A DNA stretch of 64,000 nt, taken from NCBI RefSeq assembly GCF_000003815.2, contig NC_049992.1, positions 10,697,266 through 10,761,265 on the forward strand, given 5' to 3'. Below the pieces are notes generated by a model. The model searched no databases. It had not been told where the DNA came from and saw only the letters and a program-made list of their open reading frames with translations. Shown in pieces: positions 1 to 11,188 of the stretch. Source of the stretch: Branchiostoma floridae. Taxonomy: Eukaryota; Chordata; Leptocardii; Amphioxiformes; Branchiostomatidae. The first letter of the stretch is position 1; each line of letters opens with the position of its first letter. The translations under genes and the position numbers were made by a program.

Positions 1-338
1 AAAACAATGTGGAAATCACCGTACATAAGCGTACAATGTTGGGTTGTTACAGTATACGATAATTGTATCACATTTTGGCTTAAAAAAGTACATAGAAATT
101 TAAAGGAACTACACACAGTCAACATATGGCCTATAAATTCTATAAAAGACTCATTCTATAATCTTTCTGTAATGTCCGTATGTGTGTATTGCTTTTTTTT
201 ATGTGGAGGGCCACATGAAGAATAGCTGACAACATTGTTAAGCTAAATGTGGATCCAAATAAAGTCGAAGTCATTCTACACAAACCATGTATTTTACCAT
301 GGTCTCTGTTAAAGATTTGTAATTGTTGTTGAAATTAG

Positions 339-2520
339 GGAGGGAGTGGAGTTCTCAGGACGATGACACACCTGAAGAGAAGCAGGGGAAATGGCCCACC
401 GGTTTCCTGACACAGTACCGAGTACTGACACAGAGAAACTTCCTCCAGGCCAGGCCCAAGATGCTGAGTAAGTGGAACTTCATCCAGACCTTCGGGATCG
501 GCCTGATCATCGGTCTGATGTGGTTCCAGATCCCTCACAACGAGGAACGGATCATGGACGTAGGGGGAGTGGTAAGTGATCGCACATACCTATTTATGTA
601 CATGTAGCCCTTGTAATAAGTAGCATTTGTAAATGGAAGGTATAAAGTTACGGAAATAAGATGACAGTGACAAATATCTTGTTTTTAACAAGCATGTTAC
701 TGACGTGTTCTTTGTTTTTCCCCAGCTGTTCTTCTGTGTCATGTACTGGGGCTTCGTCTTCGTCATGGATGCCCTTGCCGCATGTGCGTTTCTTTTCTTT
801 TGTTTTCTTCCTAAACTAAAGTTGATACGATGCAATTCTGCGTATGAACTCATCATTTCGTATTGCCCACGCATATTCAATTGAAAACACTACAACTATA
901 TGTTTATATTTAAACTCTACATTACAGTTCCTATGGAGCTTGTTGTATTAAACAAGGAGCGCGCGGCTGGCTACTACCGTCTGTCCGCCTACTACATGGC
1001 CAAACTGACCAGTGAGCTGCCCCTGACCCTCCTGCTGCCCAGTGCCTTCCTCACGCTGTGCTACTGGATGGCTGGTCTCAACTCGGTGGGGCCGTTCTTC
1101 GCAACATGGGGGGTCCTCATGCTCAGCTCATTGGCTGGACAGGTAAGGCATACCATTAGACATGGTTCATGTGTCCTCCTAGTATTACTCATTATAAACT
1201 TGAATGCAAAAAGTAACGTTATGTCACCGGAACTACTAGTACAACTTGGTACGTAAAAGGGCAGGCCTTCACACCAAGATTTTCTTGAAAATGTGTAAGT
1301 CCATTTTTCTGGTTTGAAATTCCACAAATATATTCATGAAAATAGTAGCTGCTAAGTTGTCAAATCACGGTCACAATGTGGGAACGCAAACTCTTTACAT
1401 ATAACTGGAACCATTGAGTATAGATAAAGGCGCTCGAGTTAAAAGGAATGTCTCTTCAGCACCAAGGAGAGGGCAGTCTACCATACAGTAGCATTACTAC
1501 CATCCTCGCTTACTAACGTTTTTTTAAAATATTTGCAGCATTTAGCATATCATTATGGCTGCGGTATCAAATAGCAGCATTCACACTTCCAGTAACCTGT
1601 CACTTATATGATCATCAGGTTACCTTCTCTCCTACATGATGAGGTGAATAGTTATAATTTCTCCCTCCCACAGTCTCTGGGCCTGTTCATCAGTGCGGCA
1701 TGTCTGGACTTCCAGCGCGCAGTGACGGTAGCCTCTATCTTCATGATGGGGTCGTCTCTCCTGGGAGGCTTCTACACCACACAGGTGCCGTACTGGCTCG
1801 CCTGGGTCAAATACTCCTCCTTCCTCAACTACGCCTTCCACGGGATGCTGCTGATAGAGTTTACTCCAGAAAACCCCTTCCTGTAAGTAGGCCCTTCCAC
1901 CTTAAATCTAATACTGTGTACAATGATCATATTATCCCTGATAGAGGAAACATTTGGTTTTTGCTGACGTGTTCTTAGTTCTATCTTCTTCTACCAAAAC
2001 ATAAGTAGATGTTGGGTGACAGGAAGACACCAAGTAGATGTAGCGGCTAGGGGTGCAGCTTTATCAAAGCAAAAAGTTGTGTATGTTCGTATGCTTGATA
2101 ATCTGGTCGAATACATGTATGTCCGTAAAATGGCCATATTACATCTATGTCACAAAAATGAAATTCAATGAATGACTCCAGTTGCATAAATCATGTTATG
2201 GATCATCAGATGGGAAAATGCAATATCATTTTCGGAAGGTATGTGACATGACATTTAACGTTCGTCATACAATGACATCTAACACAGTATTGTTCCTCCT
2301 CCCCTTCAGTTGTGCCCCACCAGCGACGTCTGCCTTCGAGCTGTGCCGGAGTAACAGCACCCTGAACGGCACGGTGCCGGTCCTGCCGCCAGAGCTCATC
2401 CTGGGCGGACTGAAGGTGGAGCTGCCGCTGTACACAGACATCGCCATGCTGATCGCCTTCATCGTGGTGTTCAGGGCACTGGCCTACGTCATCCTCCGCT
2501 TCATCTACAAGCCAAGATGA
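339..2520 (+). CDS. ABCG-family half-transporter, C-terminal exons (5' end outside window)
   Basis: Five exons read in one frame: about 339-571, 726-783, 928-1142, 1674-1882 and 2310-2520 (TGA stop). They encode the membrane half (ABC2 domain) of an ABCG/White-type exporter; the ATP-binding half must lie upstream of base 1. Visible landmarks are the amphipathic entry RNFLQARP, membrane helices such as IQTFGIGLIIGLMWFQ and FFCVMYWGFVFVMDAL, the family signature around KERAAGYYRLSAYYMAKL, and a last helix ending in FIYKPR. An external loop with two cysteines and NST/NGT glycosylation sites precedes the last helix. The signature resembles the plant-type ABCG14/21/22 subgroup as much as animal ABCG2, so substrate cannot be named. 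The start of the first exon is the least certain border. Confidence 0.88.
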
Positions 2521-2963
2521 GCTGTCTGTCTGCTTTCAACCCTGGGCTCTTCAATGTCAATGTGCTACATTACAATTCCAGCAATGCAAAATCTACAAGC
2601 CAAGATGAGATATCTGCTTTCAACTTTTAGGGGCTTTTAGGTTGGTTCACATGTGCGTATGAGGTCCGTATGGAAGTCTCAGCCTCTACCAGGCTCCATG
2701 GGGGAAAATAGTAGAAATTGGGTAATTATATAGCCAGAGAATATACCAGAGGAGTTAGTTGGTCGCAATCCATACTCCTCGGACAACTAACGTCTCTGGT
2801 ATATCATGATTCTATATTTGTCCAATTTGTACTATATTTCCAGCCACCTGTGGAGGCCTGATAGAGGCTAAGAACTTCATACAAACCTCATACGGCCTCA
2901 AACATATACACATGTGTGAGCTCCCCTTTTCAATGTGGTACATTACAATTCCAGCAATGCAAA
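2503..2963. repeat. tandem duplication of ABCG 3' end, second copy split by an inverted-repeat element
   Basis: The 19 bases covering the last codons and stop of the ABCG gene (2503-2521) recur at 2591-2609. A 25-base block at 2566-2590 recurs exactly at 2939-2963. The simplest reading is an 88 bp tandem duplication whose second copy was opened at about 2637 by an inverted-repeat element spanning about 2638-2922. The arms of that element meet near 2780: the left arm has GAGGAGTTAGTTGGTCG, and the right arm has the inverse of a very similar sequence. Confidence 0.7.
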
Positions 2964-5718
2964 CGTCTAAAGCTATCATAGTTTTTTAAGAAATTCAGGC
3001 AATATACCTGATGATCATTAAATTAAAACTTAAGTAAGAACTAAATCTGTAAACACTTTACCAAGTCAAATGTTTGCTATATGAGAAAGGTATATTAAAG
3101 GTAAATCTTAAATTACAATTGACAATTGTCATGTTTTTACCCATTCCTAAAGGAGCAATGTTTAATGCTAATATTATAGTCAAAGATGTTATTATGAGGA
3201 AAAAGATTGTATGTTTCACTAAAACAGAAATGGAACATTTTGAATTATGATCTATTCAATGGTCATGATACATAGCACAGAAACATGAAAGACAATTGTA
3301 TGAAAGACAATTCACTAAGTACATGTATCAGTGCAGATTGATATACGTGTATACTTTTTGGTAAACTTTGGTAGTTAGAGTCTTATATACCAGGAAATAT
3401 AATATTTGTAAACAGCAAAGATGTTAACTATACTACATCCCAGCTCGATTTTGCAGAGCTCCATGAATTAGCCAATGTTTTAAACTTGAGATGAAAGTAC
3501 TTTGCCATACACTCTAACCATCTAACTAGAGTGCATAAATTAACTTATAAATTTTGTACATAAATTTTCATATACTTTGAAACGTTAACTGAGTGTAACA
3601 ATCTTAAATGCAAATGAAACAGTCCATGTAGCAACTGTAATTTGTTACATTCAGCTCATACCCATTGTAACAAAGTAATTTAGTGTATAAAATGTTAATG
3701 TGGGGATATACTAATACGAAGAGTTTTCTAAGAACCTCTGTAGAGATTGATGATTAGGATGGGGAAAGGTCACATTCATGCCTTGTATATGGAAGACATA
3801 CATGTAAAGAATTTGATAAATGAATTAAATAAAAATAATGAATTCAATATGACTTCTCTGTTTTCACCACAGTTATCTTTTACAAAGGTGAAGTGCAGGT
3901 TAATAAACAAACTAGAATTTTTGTTCTTTCAAAATAAAGGTAATTGAGTTTAAAGCACAAAGAACAACTGGAAAAAGAAAATGTTGGTAAAGACATTTTA
4001 ATCAGAAATGTTAGGTTGAAATACATTCAGGTAGATTTTTCTTTAACCACTATTTTACATAAATCAAGACATTTTTAACCATTTTTATCACATGAATTAT
4101 CACATGAATTACATAATCAATTTGCATAGGAATCTGAAGCCAAAAATGAACTTTTTGGCCTAATTCCTTTGCAATGTTTCATCTATATACATCACAAATG
4201 AATAGAACTATATAAGTACAAAATACTTTTGTACCTATTATGAATACAAAAATAATAATGGACATATATATTTATCTGTCTTATTAAGATTTGCATTTTG
4301 ACTAACATCAACATCTCTATCTTTAATGCATATGTAACAGCAAACAAATAGTCCGTAATATACATGCTTAATCAAACTGATTATATCCATATGGCATTGC
4401 TTTTGGAGAATCATTGCAAAATCAAATCATTGCAAGCATCTTTTTTAACAGGAAAAAATTATTCATCAATCTTTAACGATCAAGATGTAAACTATTTTAT
4501 TAAGGCAACGGTGGCCCTAGGCCCCCATCTGAATTATGCAGTGTCCGCAGACAAAGAAAAAAATGGGATGACAACATGACTGGACTGCACCTTGCCAGCA
4601 ACGATCACACACAAGCACATGACAGGGAGCGATGGAGGGAGGCAGTGTGCTCAATAGCAGAGCCCCCATGACCACTTCCGGTATAGGGACTGGTAAGCAG
4701 TAAGCTCAGTGCTTTGACAAACAGGAATGTGATTTTGAAATGTACTATTATAAGAGGGCTGACCGGGTGAGTGTCACAGATAGTCTGTGTGACTAAGGTG
4801 TGTGGTTTGGGGACAGATTATACCAGCAGAACAACTTAACTTGTTACATACACCATGCACAATGCTAATAATCCCTGTAATGGGCGCTAAGCAGTAATTA
4901 AAGAAGAAGAGGAATAAGTCCTTTCTAAATAGTTTTTGTTTCAGAGACCCTTATTATCCTCCCTGCTGTGCTAGCCTATTGACACCACAATTCCTACGAG
5001 TAAGTAGCCTGGGTAGCCTGGGTGCTATCCGATTACCACAAGGTATGGTAGCAGCTAATTAACCACAGTCAAACATATATGCAGCTAAAAATGATTAGTA
5101 AAGGTGTATTCAGGATCACTTTTTTTTAATTCACTTTTTCATGGGTACTGACAGAGCTACATGCGCAATGTAACATACAAAATATACATGTAGTCCCAGG
5201 CAGATAGGCGTAGCTTGCAGCATACTGCAGTAAATGGTGTTATGTGCCAAAATTGGTCTAGCAAAGAATAGACCAAGAACAGACAAAACACAACAAGCAG
5301 TTTAAGGCAAAGAGACAGAAATGAAAAGAGAGAAACAACAACCCCAAAACCTTTCTACCTTCACATGTCCAACCTGTGGCCGGGATTGCCACACTATCAT
5401 TGGACTGAAAAGTCACACAAGACACTGCCCACGGCCATGACAACATTATATCTCCTTAGACGGAAGGATACCAACACCAAACTACTTACTACAACTACTA
5501 CTACAATAGACATATTACACAGTCAACAATACATTGTATCTGTTGTTATTTGATCCTCCCTATGCCATTTAGGCCTATGAGAACTGAACATTACAACTGC
5601 CCTGTTACACTGGCAGTTTTAATGCTGGCAGTAAGATTTTATGTGATTGTTGTGGAACTACTTTGTGAATTTACATTAAAAGTTTATATTTACATTGGCA
5701 GTAAAAAATGATTTGGCA
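2964..5718. other. intergenic stretch between convergent genes; A+T-rich, LINE relics
   Basis: No gene was recognised from 2964 to 4560; the sequence is A+T-rich with scattered stops in all frames. The right part (4567-5433) holds two decayed fragments of a LINE-like element, listed separately. The ABCG and SLC33A1-like genes converge on this stretch, so it should contain both poly(A) sites. Confidence 0.5.
4567..5433 (+). mobile_element. decayed 3' fragments of a LINE-like retrotransposon
   Basis: Bases 4580-4672 translate to a short stretch ending DRERWREAVCSIAEPP and a stop, the kind of DRxRWR motif found near the end of LINE reverse-transcriptase proteins. Bases 5364-5433 translate to FTCPTCGRDCHTIIGLKSH followed by TRHCPRP and a stop, a CCHC/C2H2-like finger also typical of the C-terminus of such proteins. 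Upstream frames are broken, so this is a relic. Element family was not resolved. Confidence 0.5.
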
Positions 5719-8700
5719 CTAGGATGATGCTGACCAGGCTGACAGCTCCTTGCTCTGCAGTTCTTTCACAGTGTTGGCCCGTAACTTCAGCCAGACCAGC
5801 CCGATGACCAGGCATGCTGCTGTCTCCAGGTAGTAACCGTCTATCCAGGTAACACAGGTTCCACCCGCTGTCTCACATGCCTGGAACATAACAATGATAT
5901 CTCAGGATCCGCTTATGTAAAAACTTAGGACTTAAGTTAAAGTGTTGTACACTAAAACATTGTGTGTGAATAACTGTACTACATGTATATGTATGTTAAA
6001 ATGTTAATCTTAAAATGGATGGAATAATCTTAAAGATTCAATGACACAATTGCACCTTCTGGTCAACTAACAAAAGAAGAAATAATATCCTATTAAAATT
6101 AATCTCCTTGCTTAAGGTAAGAATTTGACATCAATATGTGTATTGGTTATGAGATTAGGCAGCAGGAAGAAAGTGAAGGGATATGAAACCTGTTTGTATT
6201 TCAAAGCTCCCTTTTTGTTAGACTAGTGCACAAATCTGCAGGGTACATACTGAATACATTGTACAAAAAAACAAGCTCATATAACCTCCTTAAAAAAACC
6301 CCAGAAATATCCTACCTTGTCCATATCTGCACTCCCACACGTTAGCCCCTCCACACCTTCACACGAAGACCATGTGATGTCGTCCACCAACCACAGAGCG
6401 AGCGTGGAGAGCCAGTTCCCGCCCAGGTTGCTGAGCGTGTTGAGCAGAGTCATGTATGTCCCGCCAATCACGGGGTCACTGATCTGGGCGTGGAACGCCA
6501 TGCTGGCTACAAACATACTGTACAGGGTCACCTGGACACAGGGAGAGGTCAAGTCATTAAATAGTTCACAAGGAGAGGTTAAAGGTCACTGATTTGGCGT
6601 GGAACGCCATGGTGGCAACAAACATACTGTACAGGGTCGCCTGGACAAAGCAAGAAGTCAAATGTCATCATACAGTGTATTTGTGTTACCTGAGCACATG
6701 TGACAAGGAGAGAAAAAGGGTGAAAAGCGCAAAATCCAAACATCAGGTTTCACAGATGCATCTGTATGATGCGTTGACTTTGTTCAAGTTTTCTGGATAT
6801 TCAATGTAAAATTGCTGTTTTTTGCCACCCTTCAGACTGTCAAATAGCAAAATGTTGTTCAACATTTAAATTGTTGTAATGTACTTGTATGTAGAGTTTA
6901 CCTGATGCAGAGAATAGCTGACAAGAATCATGGCATAGTAGTAGAGAGGGAAGGAGCCATCGTCGTTCTTGAAGTATGGAGTCAGGAACACCATTGCAGC
7001 CAGCTCTACCCCCATTAATAACCTACAATAGAAAGAAAGAAATCTTTATTGACACAACAAAAGTACAGCGACTTTCGTACGGTCTACATGCATATCAACT
7101 ACTTACAGTACAGCTAAACAGACAAATATGGATATCTATAGGTATGAATAAGTCAGCATATTATAAATAGATTCACACACAAACACATGGGAAATCACAC
7201 CAGAACAAGTCATGATTTGTTCCACTTTCAGAACATGTGAACAATGAAGGGAATAGAATCTCTATCTTTTATAGAGAAGAGAAACATGAAAGTTTAAACT
7301 CTTTGATGTATCGGTGCATGTAAGTTAACCCTTAGTCCTTTACCAAAAGTAAATATGTATGCATGAACATGGCATTATACTTTATAAAAATATATTCGTA
7401 ACTTTTAAAAATATGACATATACCTAAAAAAGAAAGGCCATCAGACATTCCCGCTTACCTCAGGGGCATAGCCTTTAGAAATGTGTCCATGGGCCGTGGG
7501 CCTGCAGTATAGCGGCTGATCACTAGGGGGAGCAGGATCTGGATAGGAGTGAGTGGAACAGCCAGGAGGGCAAGGTTCTCTGTCTGGACTCCTTTTTCTA
7601 TCAGCTTCAGTCTGGTCACAGCATCTGTTGCTGCAAAGCCCATCTGTAGGAAGAAAATTATTGCATTAGAGCAAAGAGTTACAAATATATGTTATGCTAT
7701 ACAGAAGAGACAATAAAGAGAAGCATACTTTCAAAGTTTGATATCAAATTTAGATGAAAAGAAGTTATGGATGAGAAAAAAATGGATAGGAAGTGGCACA
7801 ATATTCATGATCAAATGATGAAACTTATTTGGTATTGTTACTGTTATTTTGGCACTGTCAACATTTAAGCCAAAGTATTATGAGTTTAATTTCCCTGCAA
7901 TTTTTAACTCTAAAGTTGATTCCATATCACCACTGCCATTTCAAGTTGAATGAGAAATATTAAACAGTTGTAAAACCATAAAAAAAAAGCATAAAAAGAA
8001 AATATGGCTGCACATTGCATGACACGCATGAATACACATTTCCAAGCAAAACTCTCTATACTACTGTTCACACACCTTAATCTACATACTGTAAATACTG
8101 AAATGTTCACAGTGGATTGATGTTCACGATTTTCACGGTGGTCATTCACCGCAAACTTAAAACAAACGCGAACATTTTTCCATTTAAGTATGTGACTACA
8201 GTCTATGTCGCTACCGCGAACTTAAAACCACTGCGAATACTCCATTTTCCCGCTACCATGAAAGTAAATCCCCGCAAACTTAGATACATTTACAGTATTA
8301 CCTCTAACACAAATCATTGTAAGACCTGAGACGTTCTCAGCCCACCTTGTGAGTGAGGAGGATGATGATGTAAGCCTTGACTGCAGGTAGCCTCACCACG
8401 TCCCACAGGTGCATGTACGTGGACACGATACTGCGCTGATCGTCTGGTACCTCGCTGGGCCGCGGCTCGCGTTCCCGCTTGAAGATCCAGACTAAGGTGG
8501 TGGTGACCAGGAAAACTATTCCCCAGAAATACAGAAAACCTGCAGGAAAAAGACAAACATTATTGCTGACATCTTGTATACAAGATATGTGAAACAACAG
8601 TAAAAATGAATATCTTCACCAAAAGAGCAGTAACAATATTCACTTCTCTAAAATAAAACTTAAATTGAAACTAACACTTTGGCCTAATGTCTAGAATCAT

Positions 8701-9600
8701 GTCACATCTTGACTTTTGAACTTGTGTTTTAAATTAGTTTTGAATTTCAATATGGGTAAATCTGTCTATTGTATTTTGTCTGTTTTGTGGCTTTGTTCCA
8801 CATCATGTAAAATCTTTTGCACAGTGTGCAATAACATTACCTGCAAGAGTCATAATGCCCTCTGTCTGAGGTTCACTGCGTAGGTACTTGTTGCAGAAGT
8901 CAGCAGACTCCAAGGCAAGGAACAGCACAAAACCCAAGAAATATCCTGCGGTCTGTCCAACGCTATTGCACGTTGATGCCCAACCCACATTTCTCCTAGA
9001 TAGCATTGTCAATGCCCAGCCGTCCACAGCTATGTCCTGCGTGGCAGCCAAGAAGTTCAACATGAAGAAGAAGAATGTCAATGTCCTGACATCGGGTGAA
9101 TTGTCTTCCACATCTCCTAGGAGATAGTCAACTTTGGTTGAAAGAAATAACATGAAAATTCCAATCAAGTACTGGGAGGGCACCATCCAGGTCTTCCTTC
9201 TTCCCATTCGTTTGGAGTATATTGCATCCACGATCGGTGCCCATACTAACTTGACGCTGAATGGCCAGAAAACAAAGCTAAACACAGCCTGCTGGTGGTA
9301 GCTTACGTGTCGACTTTGCAACAACATGGGGACTGAGCCGGCAAGCCCGAGAGGTATCCCCTGCAGTATGTACAAAAGCAGCAAGAGGGCGATGTTGTGC
9401 CTGTCCCCTGTTAGGTCAGGTTTCCCGTTATGATCCAACATATCGCTGTCCGAGTCCGAAGCATCGATGTGATTCTCTTCTAATCTTCCATCATTTTTTC
9501 TTCCATCTATGAGGACTTTCTCGGAATTTTCGTCCAAGGAAACGTCTTCAAATCTACGACTGCGTGTTTGCATCGGATGACTGGCACGTTGACGCGACAT
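5719..9600 (-). CDS. SLC33A1: acetyl-CoA transporter of the ER membrane (SLC33A1/AT-1)
   Basis: Six coding exons on the minus strand: 9600-8841, 8539-8346, 7643-7459, 7022-6902, 6531-6316 and 5880-5719 (TAG). The join keeps phase throughout and gives 545 aa, against 549 for human SLC33A1. The family carries acetyl-CoA into the ER/Golgi lumen for protein and ganglioside acetylation. The N-terminal ~75 residues are polar and acidic. The first helix region NIALLLLLYILQGIPLGLAG, the motif FSFVFWPFSVKLVWAPIVD and the ATQDIAVDGWAL segment are hallmark sequences, followed by about a dozen hydrophobic helices. The ATG at 9600 was chosen because the frame continues upstream without homology and this Met begins the polar tail. 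It is transcribed away from PPP1R7; the start codons are 1.6 kb apart. Confidence 0.95.
8089..8299. mobile_element. MITE-like inverted repeat in an SLC33A1 intron
   Basis: The ends carry TACTGTAAAT in opposite orientation, and internal GCGAA/TTCGC-containing blocks pair imperfectly across a ~210 bp unit. The short TA-flanked termini suggest a Tc1/mariner-type non-autonomous element. No coding potential was seen. Confidence 0.55.
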
Positions 9601-11188
9601 TTGGAATTGGATATTGCAGAAGAGAAACCTGGCCAGACAACACAGCTGTGATAGATGGCAGGACCTGAAAGTAGAGAAACAATCAAATGAAATTATTGTA
9701 TTCATAATACATACATCATCATCATTGCCTTATTTTAGTGCTTCGCCCTGAGGCGGACCACCCCAGTGTTCGGAACTTCCGTAGGTTTTTGTTGCTGTCT
9801 GTACAATATAACAAACATTAGGTTCATGCTTGCGCAAGGAGCTAAAAGTATGCACTACTTTGTATTTTGCAAACCTTAATGTATACAATCTATGTATATG
9901 TAGCATATAATCACTGAAACTCTGACTGTACTCTATGAGAGTCTGCATGCGCTCTTTTCTGTAAGGCGTAGACCGCCTATTTTTATTTCCCGTAATTCGT
10001 AGGGAAACATCATCTTATCAACGTAATTCATACCATTTGACCAAATTTAGCGTAATTGCCTTCCTCGATTTAGCGTAATACGTAGGGGTTCTTCTGAACT
10101 CAGTGTAAATCGTTGTTGGGACACCCCCCCCATTTGTTGTTGTCTGTTCTCGTTTCTGTTCCCCAGGGTTCTCCCCAGAATTTTTTAGTATAGTGGAGGG
10201 GCTGGCAAAAATAACCCGCACCAACGCGCTGCGCTTTCATAAAAATGGGCTCATTTAGCAATGACAGAGGGTGTCAAATACTACAAGTATAACATACTGT
10301 TGTGATTCCTTTGTTGTGTGAAGTGGCAAAACGACTATTGTTTTGATCATTGCTCATTCACAAGTTTTTGCAGACAATGCTGACTGGAAAAGTGATGCCA
10401 CTTGGCACAAAAATCAGTGAATTGTCATTAATTCTAGCAAAACTAACAAAGAAAATAGGGAAGAAACACACTAAATTTGAAACATAGTATAGTGGAGCTG
10501 GCTGAGAGTATACTGTAGTGGAGGGCCTCCCTTATTCCACTCTCTGGGGAGAACCCTGGTACCCCTAAAACTAATATAATTGTAATTTCATAGAAACCTT
10601 TCATTAATTTACATAAGGAGGGAAGACGAAAGTTACTATGCTACTGCAATCCTTCAGGCTTAGCTATCTCCAAGTCATTATCAACAGCTCAATAGTTTAT
10701 TAGTAAACATATGGAAGGAAAGCCGACTTGATGCCATGCCCCCCTATGGCTATGCTTTGCCTTGCCCCTCCCCCTAAGTTTCCATAGTCATAAACACAGA
10801 ATCTAGGATATGATATATTTTTCATAGAGCCTACAGATCAACTTCACAATGAACGGTTCACCTACCAGTATCGTTGGGCAAATCAGGGCACAAAACAAAC
10901 GATAGAATGGAAGATGACTCTGCGAAAATACGGCAAGGCCACGTCAGGCATGTCCCTGAAAGGTCAACGAACGCCGGTAGGTAGGTCACACCGCAAGCAA
11001 ACAAAATCAAAACATAGTAATATCTAGTAAAAATACAAAAACTGAAACAATTTAAGTCCTTTAAAATCTGAAATTATTTAAATTGTAATAATTTATCGTT
11101 TAAATTGATGATTATCAGTATAATTTCTACTGTATGACTTTTTCGTGTGTTATGTTGCGGTTAAACGCAGGTGAGAAGAAGAAACAAG
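9601..11188. promoter_or_regulatory. shared upstream region of divergent SLC33A1 and PPP1R7
   Basis: The two genes diverge, and this stretch must contain both promoters and 5' UTRs. No TATA box was convincing. A 396 bp inverted-repeat element occupies 10163-10558, splitting the region. The block next to PPP1R7 (about 10840-11000) is richer in CpG than its surroundings and is the likelier core promoter zone. Confidence 0.4.
10163..10558. mobile_element. inverted-repeat element with CAGGGTTCTCCCCAGA ends
   Basis: The left end CCAGGGTTCTCCCCAGA is matched by its reverse complement at the right end (TCTGGGGAGAACCCTGG). The interior is non-coding. CAGGG-type termini recall hAT elements, but a clean 8 bp target duplication was not seen, so the class is only suggested. 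Confidence 0.6.
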
